DNA from: an uncultured Lachnospiraceae bacterium
Lineage (GTDB): Bacteria > Bacillota > Clostridia > Lachnospirales > Lachnospiraceae
DNA length: 64,000 nucleotides
Direction: 5' to 3'
NCBI GenBank assembly: GCA_910578825.1
Contig: CAJTSB010000008.1
Coordinates: 10,571 to 74,570 of the forward strand
This document shows positions 45,101 through 53,108 of the stretch, one piece after another. The notes beneath the pieces were generated by a model that worked only from the letters and a program-made list of their open reading frames with translations, was not told the DNA's origin and made no database searches. Position numbers and translations under genes: made by a program. The first letter of the stretch is position 1; each line of letters opens with the position of its first letter.

Positions 45101-46153
45101 ATGAACGAAGATAAATATGAAAGGACAATAGATGAACTTGAAATACACGCATGTAAATGGTGGCCAAGAGAAGTTCGTGATGAGGCGTTGAAAATTAGTG
45201 TCTTACAGGTTTTGCTGGATACACAGGAACGCTTTATTTCTATTCTAAAACTGGCGGACAAACAGGATGTTACTGGCTTATTTGATTTAATAGATGCAGC
45301 GAAATTTTCATATTCATTATTTTTGAAACATTTAGTGGTATTGTCTGATTTTGGCAGCGAACCTTTACAAAGGGTAAATAAAGATGCGGATGAGTTATTC
45401 CCTGATAAAACGTTTTCTTTTGATATAGGAAGAGGTGTTGTGGAATATAAATTTATTTCTTTTCCTGTAAAAGGGGTTCTGAACAATAAGCGCATGAAAA
45501 TAGATTCTGTTGAGAATCTCTCTGTTGAGGCCTCAGATAAAAATCTGTGCAAGGATCTTATTATGCTGCTTTTATATGGAGCCTCATCTGTAAATGTGAG
45601 AACAAGATCAGTATTATTTAAATGTACGTTTTCGGAATATCTTGGCGACGATGCCAGGATTGAAGAATTCCTGCGACAAAATTATATTCGTGTAAGTAGG
45701 ATTATTGGTGGAAAAACAGCTTCTGATTTAGGAAATGTGGCTCAACAATATGTAGTTGAATATTTAGCACATGCTTTGGGGGAAAACTACTATGTAAGAA
45801 GTAACGGCACGATTCCCGGGGTAACTCAAAATGATGGGAATACACTCACGAATTTTGATGTTGTTGTGGATAGGATTGATGATATGGGGAGACATAAAAA
45901 ATATGTCGCAGTGGAAGTGACTTTTCAGGAAACTTCGAACAGTACAATTGAGCGTAAAGGAGGTCAGGCGAGAGACCGATTTGAAAAGATTACAAGCAGC
46001 CGAAATTACATAGCATATATTATTGATGGAGCAGGAAATTTTTCTCGCCGTTCTGCAATCAGTACATTATGTGATAACAGCCATTGCACAGTCGCTTATA
46101 CGCCAGAAGAGTTTAGGCTTTTGACTGAATTTATCAAGGAGAAGATTGGATGA
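45101..46153 (+). CDS. Probable type II restriction endonuclease (PD-(D/E)XK-like)
   Basis: 350 residues. The N-terminal half has no recognisable motif. The C-terminal half (about 210-350) has GNVAQQYVVEYLAHALGENY, then NFDVVVD, YVAVEVTFQ and STIERKGGQA; an Asp followed at a distance by E-V-T on a strand fits the PD-(D/E)XK nuclease core, with a Thr or Gln where Lys is common, as seen in several restriction enzymes. Its last 4 bases overlap the start of a cytosine-5 methyltransferase, which is the main reason for the call. It is AT-rich relative to the neighbours. Recognition site unknown. Confidence 0.65.
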   Translation: MNEDKYERTIDELEIHACKWWPREVRDEALKISVLQVLLDTQERFISILKLADKQDVTGLFDLIDAAKFSYSLFLKHLVVLSDFGSEPLQRVNKDADELFPDKTFSFDIGRGVVEYKFISFPVKGVLNNKRMKIDSVENLSVEASDKNLCKDLIMLLLYGASSVNVRTRSVLFKCTFSEYLGDDARIEEFLRQNYIRVSRIIGGKTASDLGNVAQQYVVEYLAHALGENYYVRSNGTIPGVTQNDGNTLTNFDVVVDRIDDMGRHKKYVAVEVTFQETSNSTIERKGGQARDRFEKITSSRNYIAYIIDGAGNFSRRSAISTLCDNSHCTVAYTPEEFRLLTEFIKEKIG

Positions 46154-47433
46154 TTAAATTCATTGATTTATTTGCCGGAGTAGGTGGAATTAGGTTAGGC
46201 ACAGTAACTGCTTTAGCGAGATATGGAATAGAATCTCAATGTGTTTTATCTAGCGAAATTGATGAAAAAGCCTGTGAGACTTATCAGCTTAACTTTGAAG
46301 AATATCCAGATGGAGATATAAAAGAAATAACGGAAATCGAGCCTTTTGACATTCTTCTTGCAGGATTTCCCTGTCAGCCTTTTTCTTATGCAGGAAAAAG
46401 AAAGGGGTTCGGGGACACGCGTGGAACGCTTTTTTTCGAGGTAGAAAGAATTCTGGAATCATATCAACCAAAAGCATTTTTGTTAGAAAATGTTCGAGGC
46501 TTATACACTCATGATAATGGGCGTACCTTCAAAACTATTATTTCAAAACTTCATGATTTGGGATATGGAACATATGATATGCTTTTGAACAGTTCTGATT
46601 TTGGCGTACCTCAAAATAGGGTTCGCCTATACATACTTGGCATTAAGGGGGCAACACCTAAAATGACGCTGAGTACAAATTTAGGTGCAACAGACTCACA
46701 TCAATATAAGAAAGATTGGGAGCAGATTAGTTTATTTGATCGTGGAGAAAGAAAAAACAAATGTTCGGTTGGACAAATTCTGGAGAACAATGTTCCGGAA
46801 AAATACTTTTGTTCTCAAAAATTTACAGATCAGCTTCATTCTGTAATTGGTGATGATTTGTCAAAACTACATGGTTATAGGCTCATAGACTACCGCGGTG
46901 GGAGATCCCTTCATTCCTGGGAGCTTGGCAGGAAAGGGGAATGCAGTAAGGCGGAAATTGAGTTTATGAATTTATTGATTAAAAATCGTAGAAAACCTGT
47001 TTTTGGAACACAACAGGATGGAAAAAAGTTGACGATAGATCAAATAAAAACATTTTATAAGGCTGATGATATATTCGAAGTCATTGATTCTTTGAAACAA
47101 AAGGGCTATCTTAAAGAAGAGAATGGAAGATACAATCCTGTCTGTGGTAATATGTCTTTTGAGGTGTTTAAATTTCTAGATCCTCAAAGTATATCCATTA
47201 CATTGACATCATCTGATTCAAACCGTCTTGGCGTTATCCAAAATAATCGTCCAAGAAGGATTACACCGCGGGAATGCGCGCGTTTACAGGGATTTCCAGA
47301 TACTTTTATTATAAATCCATCAGATGCCTTTGCGTATAAACAATTTGGAAATTCGGTTTCAGTTCCCGTTATCGAAACAGTCGTTTCTGATTTTATTGAA
47401 CAAAATAGGGCTGAACTTAATTTGTCCATATAA
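46150..47433 (+). CDS. DNA (cytosine-5)-methyltransferase of a type II restriction-modification system
   Basis: 427 residues. Motif I FIDLFAGVGGIRLG, motif IV AGFPCQPFSYAG with the catalytic Cys, motif VI FLLENVRGL, motif VIII QNRVRLYILG, motif IX RRITPRECARLQGFPD and motif X YKQFGNSVSVPV are all in place. Between VIII and IX a long target-recognition segment (about 185-360) contains a winged-helix-like stretch (LTIDQIKTFYKADDIFEVID). It methylates cytosine C5 in the site cut by the partner endonuclease, which it overlaps by 4 bases. Confidence 0.93.
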   Translation: MIKFIDLFAGVGGIRLGTVTALARYGIESQCVLSSEIDEKACETYQLNFEEYPDGDIKEITEIEPFDILLAGFPCQPFSYAGKRKGFGDTRGTLFFEVERILESYQPKAFLLENVRGLYTHDNGRTFKTIISKLHDLGYGTYDMLLNSSDFGVPQNRVRLYILGIKGATPKMTLSTNLGATDSHQYKKDWEQISLFDRGERKNKCSVGQILENNVPEKYFCSQKFTDQLHSVIGDDLSKLHGYRLIDYRGGRSLHSWELGRKGECSKAEIEFMNLLIKNRRKPVFGTQQDGKKLTIDQIKTFYKADDIFEVIDSLKQKGYLKEENGRYNPVCGNMSFEVFKFLDPQSISITLTSSDSNRLGVIQNNRPRRITPRECARLQGFPDTFIINPSDAFAYKQFGNSVSVPVIETVVSDFIEQNRAELNLSI

Positions 47434-47442
47434 TCAACGAAA

Positions 47443-47499
47443 AAATATGCTCCCTTCTAACACATTTTCTATTTCGTTTGTCTGGAAGGGAGCATATTT
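47443..47499 (-). terminator. Inverted repeat between the methyltransferase and the purine permease, terminator for the permease
   Basis: AAATATGCTCCCTTC (47443-47457) pairs perfectly with GAAGGGAGCATATTT (47485-47499) across a 27-base loop. The T6 run lies on the minus strand side, so it most clearly ends the permease transcript; it can also slow transcripts from the left. Confidence 0.75.
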
Positions 47500-47528
47500 G
47501 ATTAAATATCAAACTACAGTTTCAACAT

Positions 47529-48902
47529 TTACAGGAAAATATATTTCGCTATAAACAGAACCGTAAGTATATACATAAGTATACTGATTTTCTTCTCTTT
47601 TGCCTTGCCGGTAATCAGGTTAATCAGCGTCCAGGAGATAACGCCAACGGCAATACCCTCCGAAATGCTGTAGGCAAGCGGCATCGCAAGAATGCACAAA
47701 AATGCCGGAATGGCGTCTGACATATCGGTAAAGTCAATCTTTGCAACAGATCCCATCATATAGAATCCTACAATCACCAGAGCCGGGGCAATTGCGAAAC
47801 TCGGAATGCTTAAGAATAACGGGGAGAAGATTACGGACAAAAGGAACAAGGCGCCCGTTACGAGGGAGGTAAGTCCGGTACGTCCGCCGGCAGTAACGCC
47901 GGAAGCGCTTTCGACATAAGTCGTTGTCGTGGAGGTTCCGAAGATCGCGCCCACACAGGTTGCAATTGCATCAGACAGAAGCGCCGGTTTGATGCGCGGC
48001 AGCTTGCCGTTCTTGTCAAGCATGTCCGCTTTGGAGGAAACACCAATTAAGGTTCCCAGCGTATCGAATAAATCCACAAACAGGAAGGAGAACATAATAA
48101 CAATAAAGTCTCCAATCCGGACAGAGCTAAAATCAACTTTGGTAAACACAGCGCCGAAAGTCTCACCGAAGGATGAAAAATCCAAACTTACGATGCCGGC
48201 GGGGATTGTGGAATACATGCCAGCATCTGGATTCGGCACATAAATGCCGATGATCTCGCATATGATACCCAGTACCCATGTGGCAAGGATGCCAATCAGA
48301 ATGCCGCCTTTTACATTTTTTGCAAGTAAAACAGCAGTAATTAAAATTCCGACCAGTGCAAGGATTGCGCCGACGCCGACAGAGGAGAAGGTCTCACCTT
48401 TGAATGTCTGGTAGCTTACCAGCGTGGAGGGATTTGCCACAATCAGTTTTGCGTCTTGCAAACCGATAAATGCAATAAACAGACCAATTCCTACGCTGAC
48501 AGCTGCTTTCAACGTGGTCGGAATGGCATTGAAGATAGCCTCACGCACATTGGTAAGGGATAAGACGATAAAGATAATACCCTCAACAAATACGGCAAAC
48601 AATGCAATTTCCCAGGAATAACCCATTCCAATGACAACGGAATAGGCAAAGTATGCATTCAGGCCCATTCCAGGCGCCAGGGCAAATGGGTAATTTGCCA
48701 GTAATGCCATTAAAAGCGTACCCACGAACGAAGCGAGGGCAGTTGCAATCATGACCGCGTTGGAGTTCATGCCAGCTTCACCTAAGATGTTCGGATTTAC
48801 GGCGAGGATATAAGCCATCGTCATAAATGTGGTAAGTCCGGCAATCACTTCCGTACGGACGGTTGTGTTGTTGTCTTTCAACTTGAAAAATCGTTCCAAC
48901 AT
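47529..48902 (-). CDS. NCS2 family purine permease (AzgA/PbuG-like)
   Basis: 457 residues. The ATG at 48902 (MLERFFKLKDN) follows AAAGGAG by 9 bases; the frame reading back to 48980 runs through a leader hairpin. Many transmembrane segments, with AzgA-type landmarks GLTTFMTMAYILAVNPNIL, PFALAPGMGLNAYFAY, FLFVDLFDTLGTLIG and the ESASGVTAGGRTG substrate loop. Family members bring in hypoxanthine, guanine or adenine with protons. The leader does not show a purine riboswitch. Confidence 0.93.
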   Translation of the reverse strand: MLERFFKLKDNNTTVRTEVIAGLTTFMTMAYILAVNPNILGEAGMNSNAVMIATALASFVGTLLMALLANYPFALAPGMGLNAYFAYSVVIGMGYSWEIALFAVFVEGIIFIVLSLTNVREAIFNAIPTTLKAAVSVGIGLFIAFIGLQDAKLIVANPSTLVSYQTFKGETFSSVGVGAILALVGILITAVLLAKNVKGGILIGILATWVLGIICEIIGIYVPNPDAGMYSTIPAGIVSLDFSSFGETFGAVFTKVDFSSVRIGDFIVIMFSFLFVDLFDTLGTLIGVSSKADMLDKNGKLPRIKPALLSDAIATCVGAIFGTSTTTTYVESASGVTAGGRTGLTSLVTGALFLLSVIFSPLFLSIPSFAIAPALVIVGFYMMGSVAKIDFTDMSDAIPAFLCILAMPLAYSISEGIAVGVISWTLINLITGKAKEKKISILMYILTVLFIAKYIFL

Positions 48903-48947
48903 AAATTTACTCTCCTTTTCATAGAATAATATAGTGTCTGATTGTTT

Positions 48948-48977
48948 TCTGGTCATTTCCGTTTTCGGCTGACCAGA
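48948..48977 (-). promoter_or_regulatory. Leader hairpin upstream of the purine permease
   Basis: TCTGGTCA and TGACCAGA form an 8-bp perfect stem around a 14-base loop; flanking GTCTG and CAGAC blocks could extend or replace it. It lies just downstream of a TATAAT (minus strand, 48994-48989). It is not a purine aptamer (no TATA...GTTTC...CTACC-type core). Function unknown. Confidence 0.45.
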
Positions 48978-49121
48978 CAAACAAACTTATTATATCATAT
49001 ATTTTCGGCGAGATATAGTAAAAAATTCCAGATTATGCTACAATACCGTTATTATGTGTCGGGGAGCACAAAAAACAGGAATATAATGATGATTATTAAT
49101 TTGAAAAACTGAGGTAAAAAG

Positions 49122-50294
49122 ATGGTTTTTTTGTTGACAAATCTGTTTATCAAAGATAAGGATGATATTGAAAATCCCAGAGTACGCCAGGCGTATGGGA
49201 TGCTCTGCGGTACGGTAGGAATTATGCTGAACCTCCTGCTGTTTGCAGGAAAATTTCTGGCAGGTACGATCAGCCATTCCATTTCGATTACAGCGGATGC
49301 ATTCAATAATCTTTCGGATGCCGGCGCTTCGGTGGTGACGCTGGCAGGTTTTAAGATGGCGGGGGCAAAACCGGATGTTGACCATCCGTATGGACATGGA
49401 AGAATCGAATATATTTCCGGGTTGATTGTGTCCGGTGCGATTATCGTCATGGCATTTGAGCTGATAAAGAGTTCCATTGATAAAATTATAACGCCGGCGC
49501 CGGTAGAATTCAGTATTCTTTCGGTGGCAATCCTGTTTGTCTCCATTCTCGTAAAAATGTATATGGCATTTTACAATTACAGGATTGGAAGGAAACTGGA
49601 TTCCGCGGCGATGCGCGCTACAGCAACGGACAGTCTGAGCGATACCTGCGCTACGACTGCAGTTTTGATTGGTATTGTGACAGGAGAACTGACCGGACTT
49701 CGCATTGATGGATACTGCGGTATTTTGGTGGGAGCATTTATTTTCTATGCAGGCATCTCGGCGGCGAAGGATACATTGAACCCGCTCCTGGGACAGCCGC
49801 CGGAAGAGGAATTTGTTGCGCAGATTGAAGAGATTGTGCTTGCGCATGAAGAAATCTGTAGCTTGCATGATCTTCTGGTACATGACTATGGTCCCGGCAG
49901 ATGTATGATTTCTCTGCATGTGGAAGTTCCGGCAGATGGAAATATATTGCAGCTTCATGAAGTGGTGGATGAGGCGGAAGTCGAGTTGCAGAAACAACTG
50001 AATTGTATGGCAGTCATTCACATGGACCCGGTTGTTACGGAAGACACATATATTTTGGAATTGCGGGGAAAAATAAAGGAGCTGATAGAGGACATTGATC
50101 CGATTATCACCATGCATGATTTTCGTGTTGTGCCCAAACATATCCACACAAAATTATTGTTTGATGTAGTCATTCCTTATGAGTATGCAATTGATGATGA
50201 GGATTTGCAGGAAATGATTGCAGAGCGCATTAACGACGAACTTGGGGATGATTATTTTGTGGTGATTCAGGTTGATAAGGCATATGTAAAATAA
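49122..50294 (+). CDS. Cation diffusion facilitator (CDF) family transporter
   Basis: 390 residues. An N-terminal six-helix membrane domain (about 25-225) has the metal-site motifs ADAFNNLSDAG (helix 2) and ATATDSLSD (helix 5), preceded by the diagnostic HPYGHGRIEY. A longer than usual cytoplasmic part (about 230-390) contains two ferredoxin-like metal-sensing domains (HDLLVHDYGPGRCMISLHVE and LLFDVVIPYEY). It exports Zn2+, Mn2+, Fe2+ or similar ions with proton exchange; the ion cannot be chosen from sequence. It is divergent from the purine permease. Confidence 0.92.
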   Translation: MVFLLTNLFIKDKDDIENPRVRQAYGMLCGTVGIMLNLLLFAGKFLAGTISHSISITADAFNNLSDAGASVVTLAGFKMAGAKPDVDHPYGHGRIEYISGLIVSGAIIVMAFELIKSSIDKIITPAPVEFSILSVAILFVSILVKMYMAFYNYRIGRKLDSAAMRATATDSLSDTCATTAVLIGIVTGELTGLRIDGYCGILVGAFIFYAGISAAKDTLNPLLGQPPEEEFVAQIEEIVLAHEEICSLHDLLVHDYGPGRCMISLHVEVPADGNILQLHEVVDEAEVELQKQLNCMAVIHMDPVVTEDTYILELRGKIKELIEDIDPIITMHDFRVVPKHIHTKLLFDVVIPYEYAIDDEDLQEMIAERINDELGDDYFVVIQVDKAYVK

Positions 50295-50415
50295 ATAGTC
50301 GGAAGAAATCTTCCCTAGTTTCACCGGATATGTCATAAAAAGGTAAAAAAAATGTCCGATTTTTCATCAATATATACTAATCTTTTGTGGAAATTCCCAG
50401 TTTTCACAAACACAC

Positions 50416-50444
50416 TTGAAAAAGCCTCATACATGGGGTATATT
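50416..50444 (+). promoter_or_regulatory. Promoter of the HPr-like gene
   Basis: TTGAAA at 50416-50421, 17-base spacer, TATATT at 50439-50444. Confidence 0.7.
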
Positions 50445-50509
50445 TGATATGGTACAAAATACATGAGAAACAGATTGTATGATAGCTTTACATGAGAAAG
50501 AGAGATAAG

Positions 50510-50764
50510 ATGAGCGAAAAGAAAATTATTGTATCTAATGTAGCGAAAGAGTACAACAATCCTATTGCCGAGTTAGTTCAGGTAGCTTGTCAGTTTGACA
50601 GCGAGATTCGCCTGGAAAGTAACGAGGCAAGAATTAATGCGAAGAGCATTATGGGTATCATGGCATTTAATCCGTCGAAAGGAATGACTGTAAATATAGT
50701 GGCTGATGGAAGCGATGAAGAAGAAGCTTTATTGGCGATGGAGAAATTTTTAGTCTGTCAATAG
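50510..50764 (+). CDS. HPr-family protein lacking the active-site histidine (Crh-like)
   Basis: 84 residues from the ATG at 50510 (GAGAGATAAG upstream). The HPr fold is clear: FDSEIRLESNEARINAKSIMGIM with the regulatory Ser of the KS-IMGIM motif, then VNIVADGSDEEEALLAME. The loop that carries His15 in HPr (LHARPA) reads YNNPIAELVQ here, so it cannot pass phosphate in the PTS. Bacillus Crh likewise has lost His15 (Gln) but keeps Ser46 and works with CcpA in catabolite repression. A Crh-like regulatory role is therefore inferred. It sits upstream of a DUF6465-like gene. Confidence 0.85.
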   Translation: MSEKKIIVSNVAKEYNNPIAELVQVACQFDSEIRLESNEARINAKSIMGIMAFNPSKGMTVNIVADGSDEEEALLAMEKFLVCQ

Positions 50765-50787
50765 GAATATCAGGGAGGAAAACTAAA

Positions 50788-51264
50788 ATGGAAAACAAGG
50801 ACAAGAAAGTGACTTCAACAAAACCAACAGCCGCGAAGGAAGAGGCTGTGGTGAAGACAGCACCAAAGGTTGAGACTGTTGTGAAAGAGGTAACGCCAGC
50901 GGTTAAGGTAGAGCCGGAGAAGAAAGCGGAGACACCGAAGGTTGAGGCTGAAAACAAAGCAGAGACCACGAAGAAAGACGTTAAATCGGAGACAAAGGAT
51001 ACGCCGGCAAAGAAGACAAGAGGCAGAAAACCCGGAAAGACATCTGCAAAGAAGAAGACTGTAGAGAAAGTAGAAGAAGTATACGTACAGTTCCAGGAGC
51101 TGGAGATTACGACCAAAGAAATTGTGGACAAGGCAAAGCAGATTTATATTGGAGAAGGACACAGAGAGTCTTCCATCAAATCTCTTCGTTTGTATATTAA
51201 GCCGGATGAGCATATGGCTTATTATGTAATCAATGAAAAGATTACGGGTGGTATTGAGCTTTAA
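50788..51264 (+). CDS. Lys/Ala/Glu-rich protein with C-terminal DUF6465-like domain
   Basis: 158 residues. The first two thirds are a charged low-complexity tail rich in Lys, Glu, Val, Pro and Thr, with an AT-hook-like TRGRKPGK near residue 75-80. The last 65 residues form a small domain (VYVQFQELEITTKEIVDKAK, then GHRESSIKSLRLYIKPDEHM and AYYVINEK). The tail resembles histone-like DNA-associated proteins, while the domain matches what I know as DUF6465, of unknown function. It follows the HPr-like gene after 23 bases and ends at a terminator. Confidence 0.75.
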   Translation: MENKDKKVTSTKPTAAKEEAVVKTAPKVETVVKEVTPAVKVEPEKKAETPKVEAENKAETTKKDVKSETKDTPAKKTRGRKPGKTSAKKKTVEKVEEVYVQFQELEITTKEIVDKAKQIYIGEGHRESSIKSLRLYIKPDEHMAYYVINEKITGGIEL

Positions 51265-51288
51265 TAAATAGACAGGATCATACAGTGG

Positions 51289-51340
51289 CTGTTGCAGGAA
51301 AATATCAATGATTTTTGATATTCTTTTGCAACAGTTTTTA
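51289..51340 (+). terminator. Rho-independent terminator after the DUF6465-like gene
   Basis: CTGTTGCA (51289-51296) pairs with TGCAACAG (51327-51334), with an inner AATATCA/TGATATT stem, followed by TTTTTAATTTT. Confidence 0.85.
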
Positions 51341-51363
51341 ATTTTGCGAATGGAGAATGTAAT

Positions 51364-52035
51364 ATGTACAAACTATTGATTGTGGAAGATGATGCAGTCA
51401 TTGCTGGGGCGATAAAACAGCATATGCAAAGTTGGGGGTATGAGGCTATCTGTGTGGAAGATTTTCGAGAGGTATTACAGACCTTTGTCACGCAAAATCC
51501 TCAGCTTGTACTGATGGATATTTCCCTTCCCTATTATAATGGATATCACTGGTGCGATGAGATACGCAAAATTTCCAAGGTTCCCATTATCTTTATTTCC
51601 TCTGCCTCAGACAATATGAGTATTGTTATGGCGGTGAATATGGGTGGGGATGATTTTGTGGCCAAACCTTTTGACCTCAATGTATTGCAGGCAAAGGTGC
51701 AGGCGCTTTTGCGCCGTACGTATGATTTTGCCGGTGACAGCCAGCTTATGGAGCACAGGGGGATGATTTTTGATAGCGGAAAAGGACTGGTGGCATATGA
51801 GGATGCCAGGGTGGAGCTTACCAAAAATGAGATGGGTATTTTGCGCACGCTTCTGGAACAAAAAGGAAGGATTGTCACAAGAGATAAACTGATGGAGAGA
51901 TTATGGGAGTCGGACAATTTTATTGACGATAATACACTGACTGTAAATGTGGCGCGCCTCAGGAAGAAACTGGAAGAGATTGGAATCTGCGATATGATTA
52001 AGACGAGAAAGGGAATCGGCTATGTGGTGGATTAA
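51364..52035 (+). CDS. OmpR-family response regulator (BceR-like)
   Basis: 223 residues. The receiver domain has the acidic pair in LIVEDDAVI, the phospho-acceptor Asp in LVLMDISLPYYNG and the Lys in FVAKPFD; a winged-helix DNA-binding domain follows (about 130-223; LTKNEMGILRTLL, VNVARLRKKLEE). Overlaps the sensor kinase gene by 14 bases. In the BceRS family it activates a nearby BceAB transporter in response to peptide antibiotics acting on the cell wall. Confidence 0.93.
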   Translation: MYKLLIVEDDAVIAGAIKQHMQSWGYEAICVEDFREVLQTFVTQNPQLVLMDISLPYYNGYHWCDEIRKISKVPIIFISSASDNMSIVMAVNMGGDDFVAKPFDLNVLQAKVQALLRRTYDFAGDSQLMEHRGMIFDSGKGLVAYEDARVELTKNEMGILRTLLEQKGRIVTRDKLMERLWESDNFIDDNTLTVNVARLRKKLEEIGICDMIKTRKGIGYVVD

Positions 52036-53002
52036 ATCGTATATCCGGCGGCATCGTATGGGGCTTGTATTGTTTGTAGTCTACGCCTTAATCTTTGTAA
52101 TCGTTATGTATCTCTATCAGTTTCCATTGGAACCCGTTGGCTACGCTGCAGGTCTGTGTGCGGCTTTGGGTCTTATTGTCTCCCTGGTCGACAGTTTACA
52201 CTATCGCAGGAAAATCATAGTTTTGAAATGGCAGATGGAAGCGGTCAGAAATGGAACAGAGTCTCTTCCGGAGCCGGAAGATGAGCAGGAACGGCTGTAT
52301 CAGGAATTGCTGGAAATATCCAGGGATGAGTGGATGAATCAGGTGGCGCAGCTGATGAAAGAAAAGAGGGACGTTACCGATTATTTTACACTGTGGACGC
52401 ATCAGATTAAGACGCCGGTTGCCGCCATGGGTCTGTTATTGCAGCAGGAGGTAAGCGGAGACGAAGAACATTACAGGCAGAAACGTCAGGTGAAGAATGA
52501 GCTGTTTCGCATCGAGCAGTATGTGGATATGGTGCTGCAATATCTGCGCCTTACAGATGGCGTCAATGATTTTGTGTTGCGCGAGTATGAATTGGATGGT
52601 ATTATCCGACAGGCGCTGCGCAAATATACGCCCATGTTTATCCGTAAGAACCTTACACTTGCCTATGAGCCGGTAAAAGAGAAAACGGCGACCGATGAGA
52701 AATGGATGGTATTTGTGGTGGAACAGCTTTTGTCAAATGCCATAAAGTATACTTCATCCGGCAGTATCCAGATTTATATGGAAAATGGCTGTCTTGTCAT
52801 TGAGGACAGTGGAATCGGTATTTTGCCGGAAGATTTGCCAAGGATTTTTGATAAGAGCTATACCGGATATAATGGGAGAAAGGATAAGAAAGCGTCCGGA
52901 ATCGGGCTGTATCTCGTGAAAGAAATTCTGAGCAGGCTGGGGCATAAGATTTATGTGGAGTCTGAGCCGGGGACAGGGACGAAAATGAAGATATTGTTTT
53001 AA
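52022..53002 (+). CDS. Intramembrane-sensing histidine kinase (BceS-like)
   Basis: 326 residues. Two transmembrane helices near the N-terminus (about 15-32 and 40-58) with almost no outer loop, so it cannot sense a ligand by itself and probably relies on the BceB-like permease. Phospho-acceptor His in FTLWTHQIKTPVAAM, N-box QLLSNAIKYTSSG, G-boxes DSGIGILPEDLPRIFD and ASGIGLYLVKEIL. Its stop codon is followed at once by the 17-bp CTTAC-AAAACC-GTAAG-containing repeat. Confidence 0.93.
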   Translation: MWWIKSYIRRHRMGLVLFVVYALIFVIVMYLYQFPLEPVGYAAGLCAALGLIVSLVDSLHYRRKIIVLKWQMEAVRNGTESLPEPEDEQERLYQELLEISRDEWMNQVAQLMKEKRDVTDYFTLWTHQIKTPVAAMGLLLQQEVSGDEEHYRQKRQVKNELFRIEQYVDMVLQYLRLTDGVNDFVLREYELDGIIRQALRKYTPMFIRKNLTLAYEPVKEKTATDEKWMVFVVEQLLSNAIKYTSSGSIQIYMENGCLVIEDSGIGILPEDLPRIFDKSYTGYNGRKDKKASGIGLYLVKEILSRLGHKIYVESEPGTGTKMKILF

Positions 53003-53019
53003 TCTTACAAAACCGTAAG
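53003..53019. repeat. Left copy of a 17-bp direct repeat flanking the AbiE-like cassette
   Basis: TCTTACAAAACCGTAAG, identical to 54994-55010. It contains the palindrome CTTAC-N6-GTAAG, close to the BceR-type operator form TNACA-N4-TGTAA (here TTACA-N4-CGTAA). Confidence 0.8.
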
Positions 53020-53040
53020 TGTTTGTAGGGATAGAAAAAG

Positions 53041-53069
53041 TTGACACAGGAAAGTTTCACTGATATAAT
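53041..53069 (+). promoter_or_regulatory. Consensus promoter of the AbiE-like operon
   Basis: TTGACA at 53041-53046, 17-base spacer, TATAAT at 53064-53069; both boxes match the sigma-A consensus exactly. Confidence 0.85.
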
Positions 53070-53108
53070 AAGTTTCACTATAATAGTGAAAGTGGTGAAA
53101 TAAGTGAA
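53055..53108. promoter_or_regulatory. Repeated TTTCACT operator over the AbiE-like promoter
   Basis: TTTCACT at 53055-53061 lies inside the promoter spacer; a 19-bp perfect palindrome TTTCACTATAATAGTGAAA is at 53073-53091; a further AGTGAAA half-site covers the GTG start (53103-53109). This suggests autorepression by the antitoxin, as AbiEi proteins do (inference). Confidence 0.65.

Noticed and set aside
48903..49020. Purine riboswitch upstream of the NCS2 permease
   Set aside because: The conserved aptamer core and three-way junction are not visible; only a simple hairpin is present.
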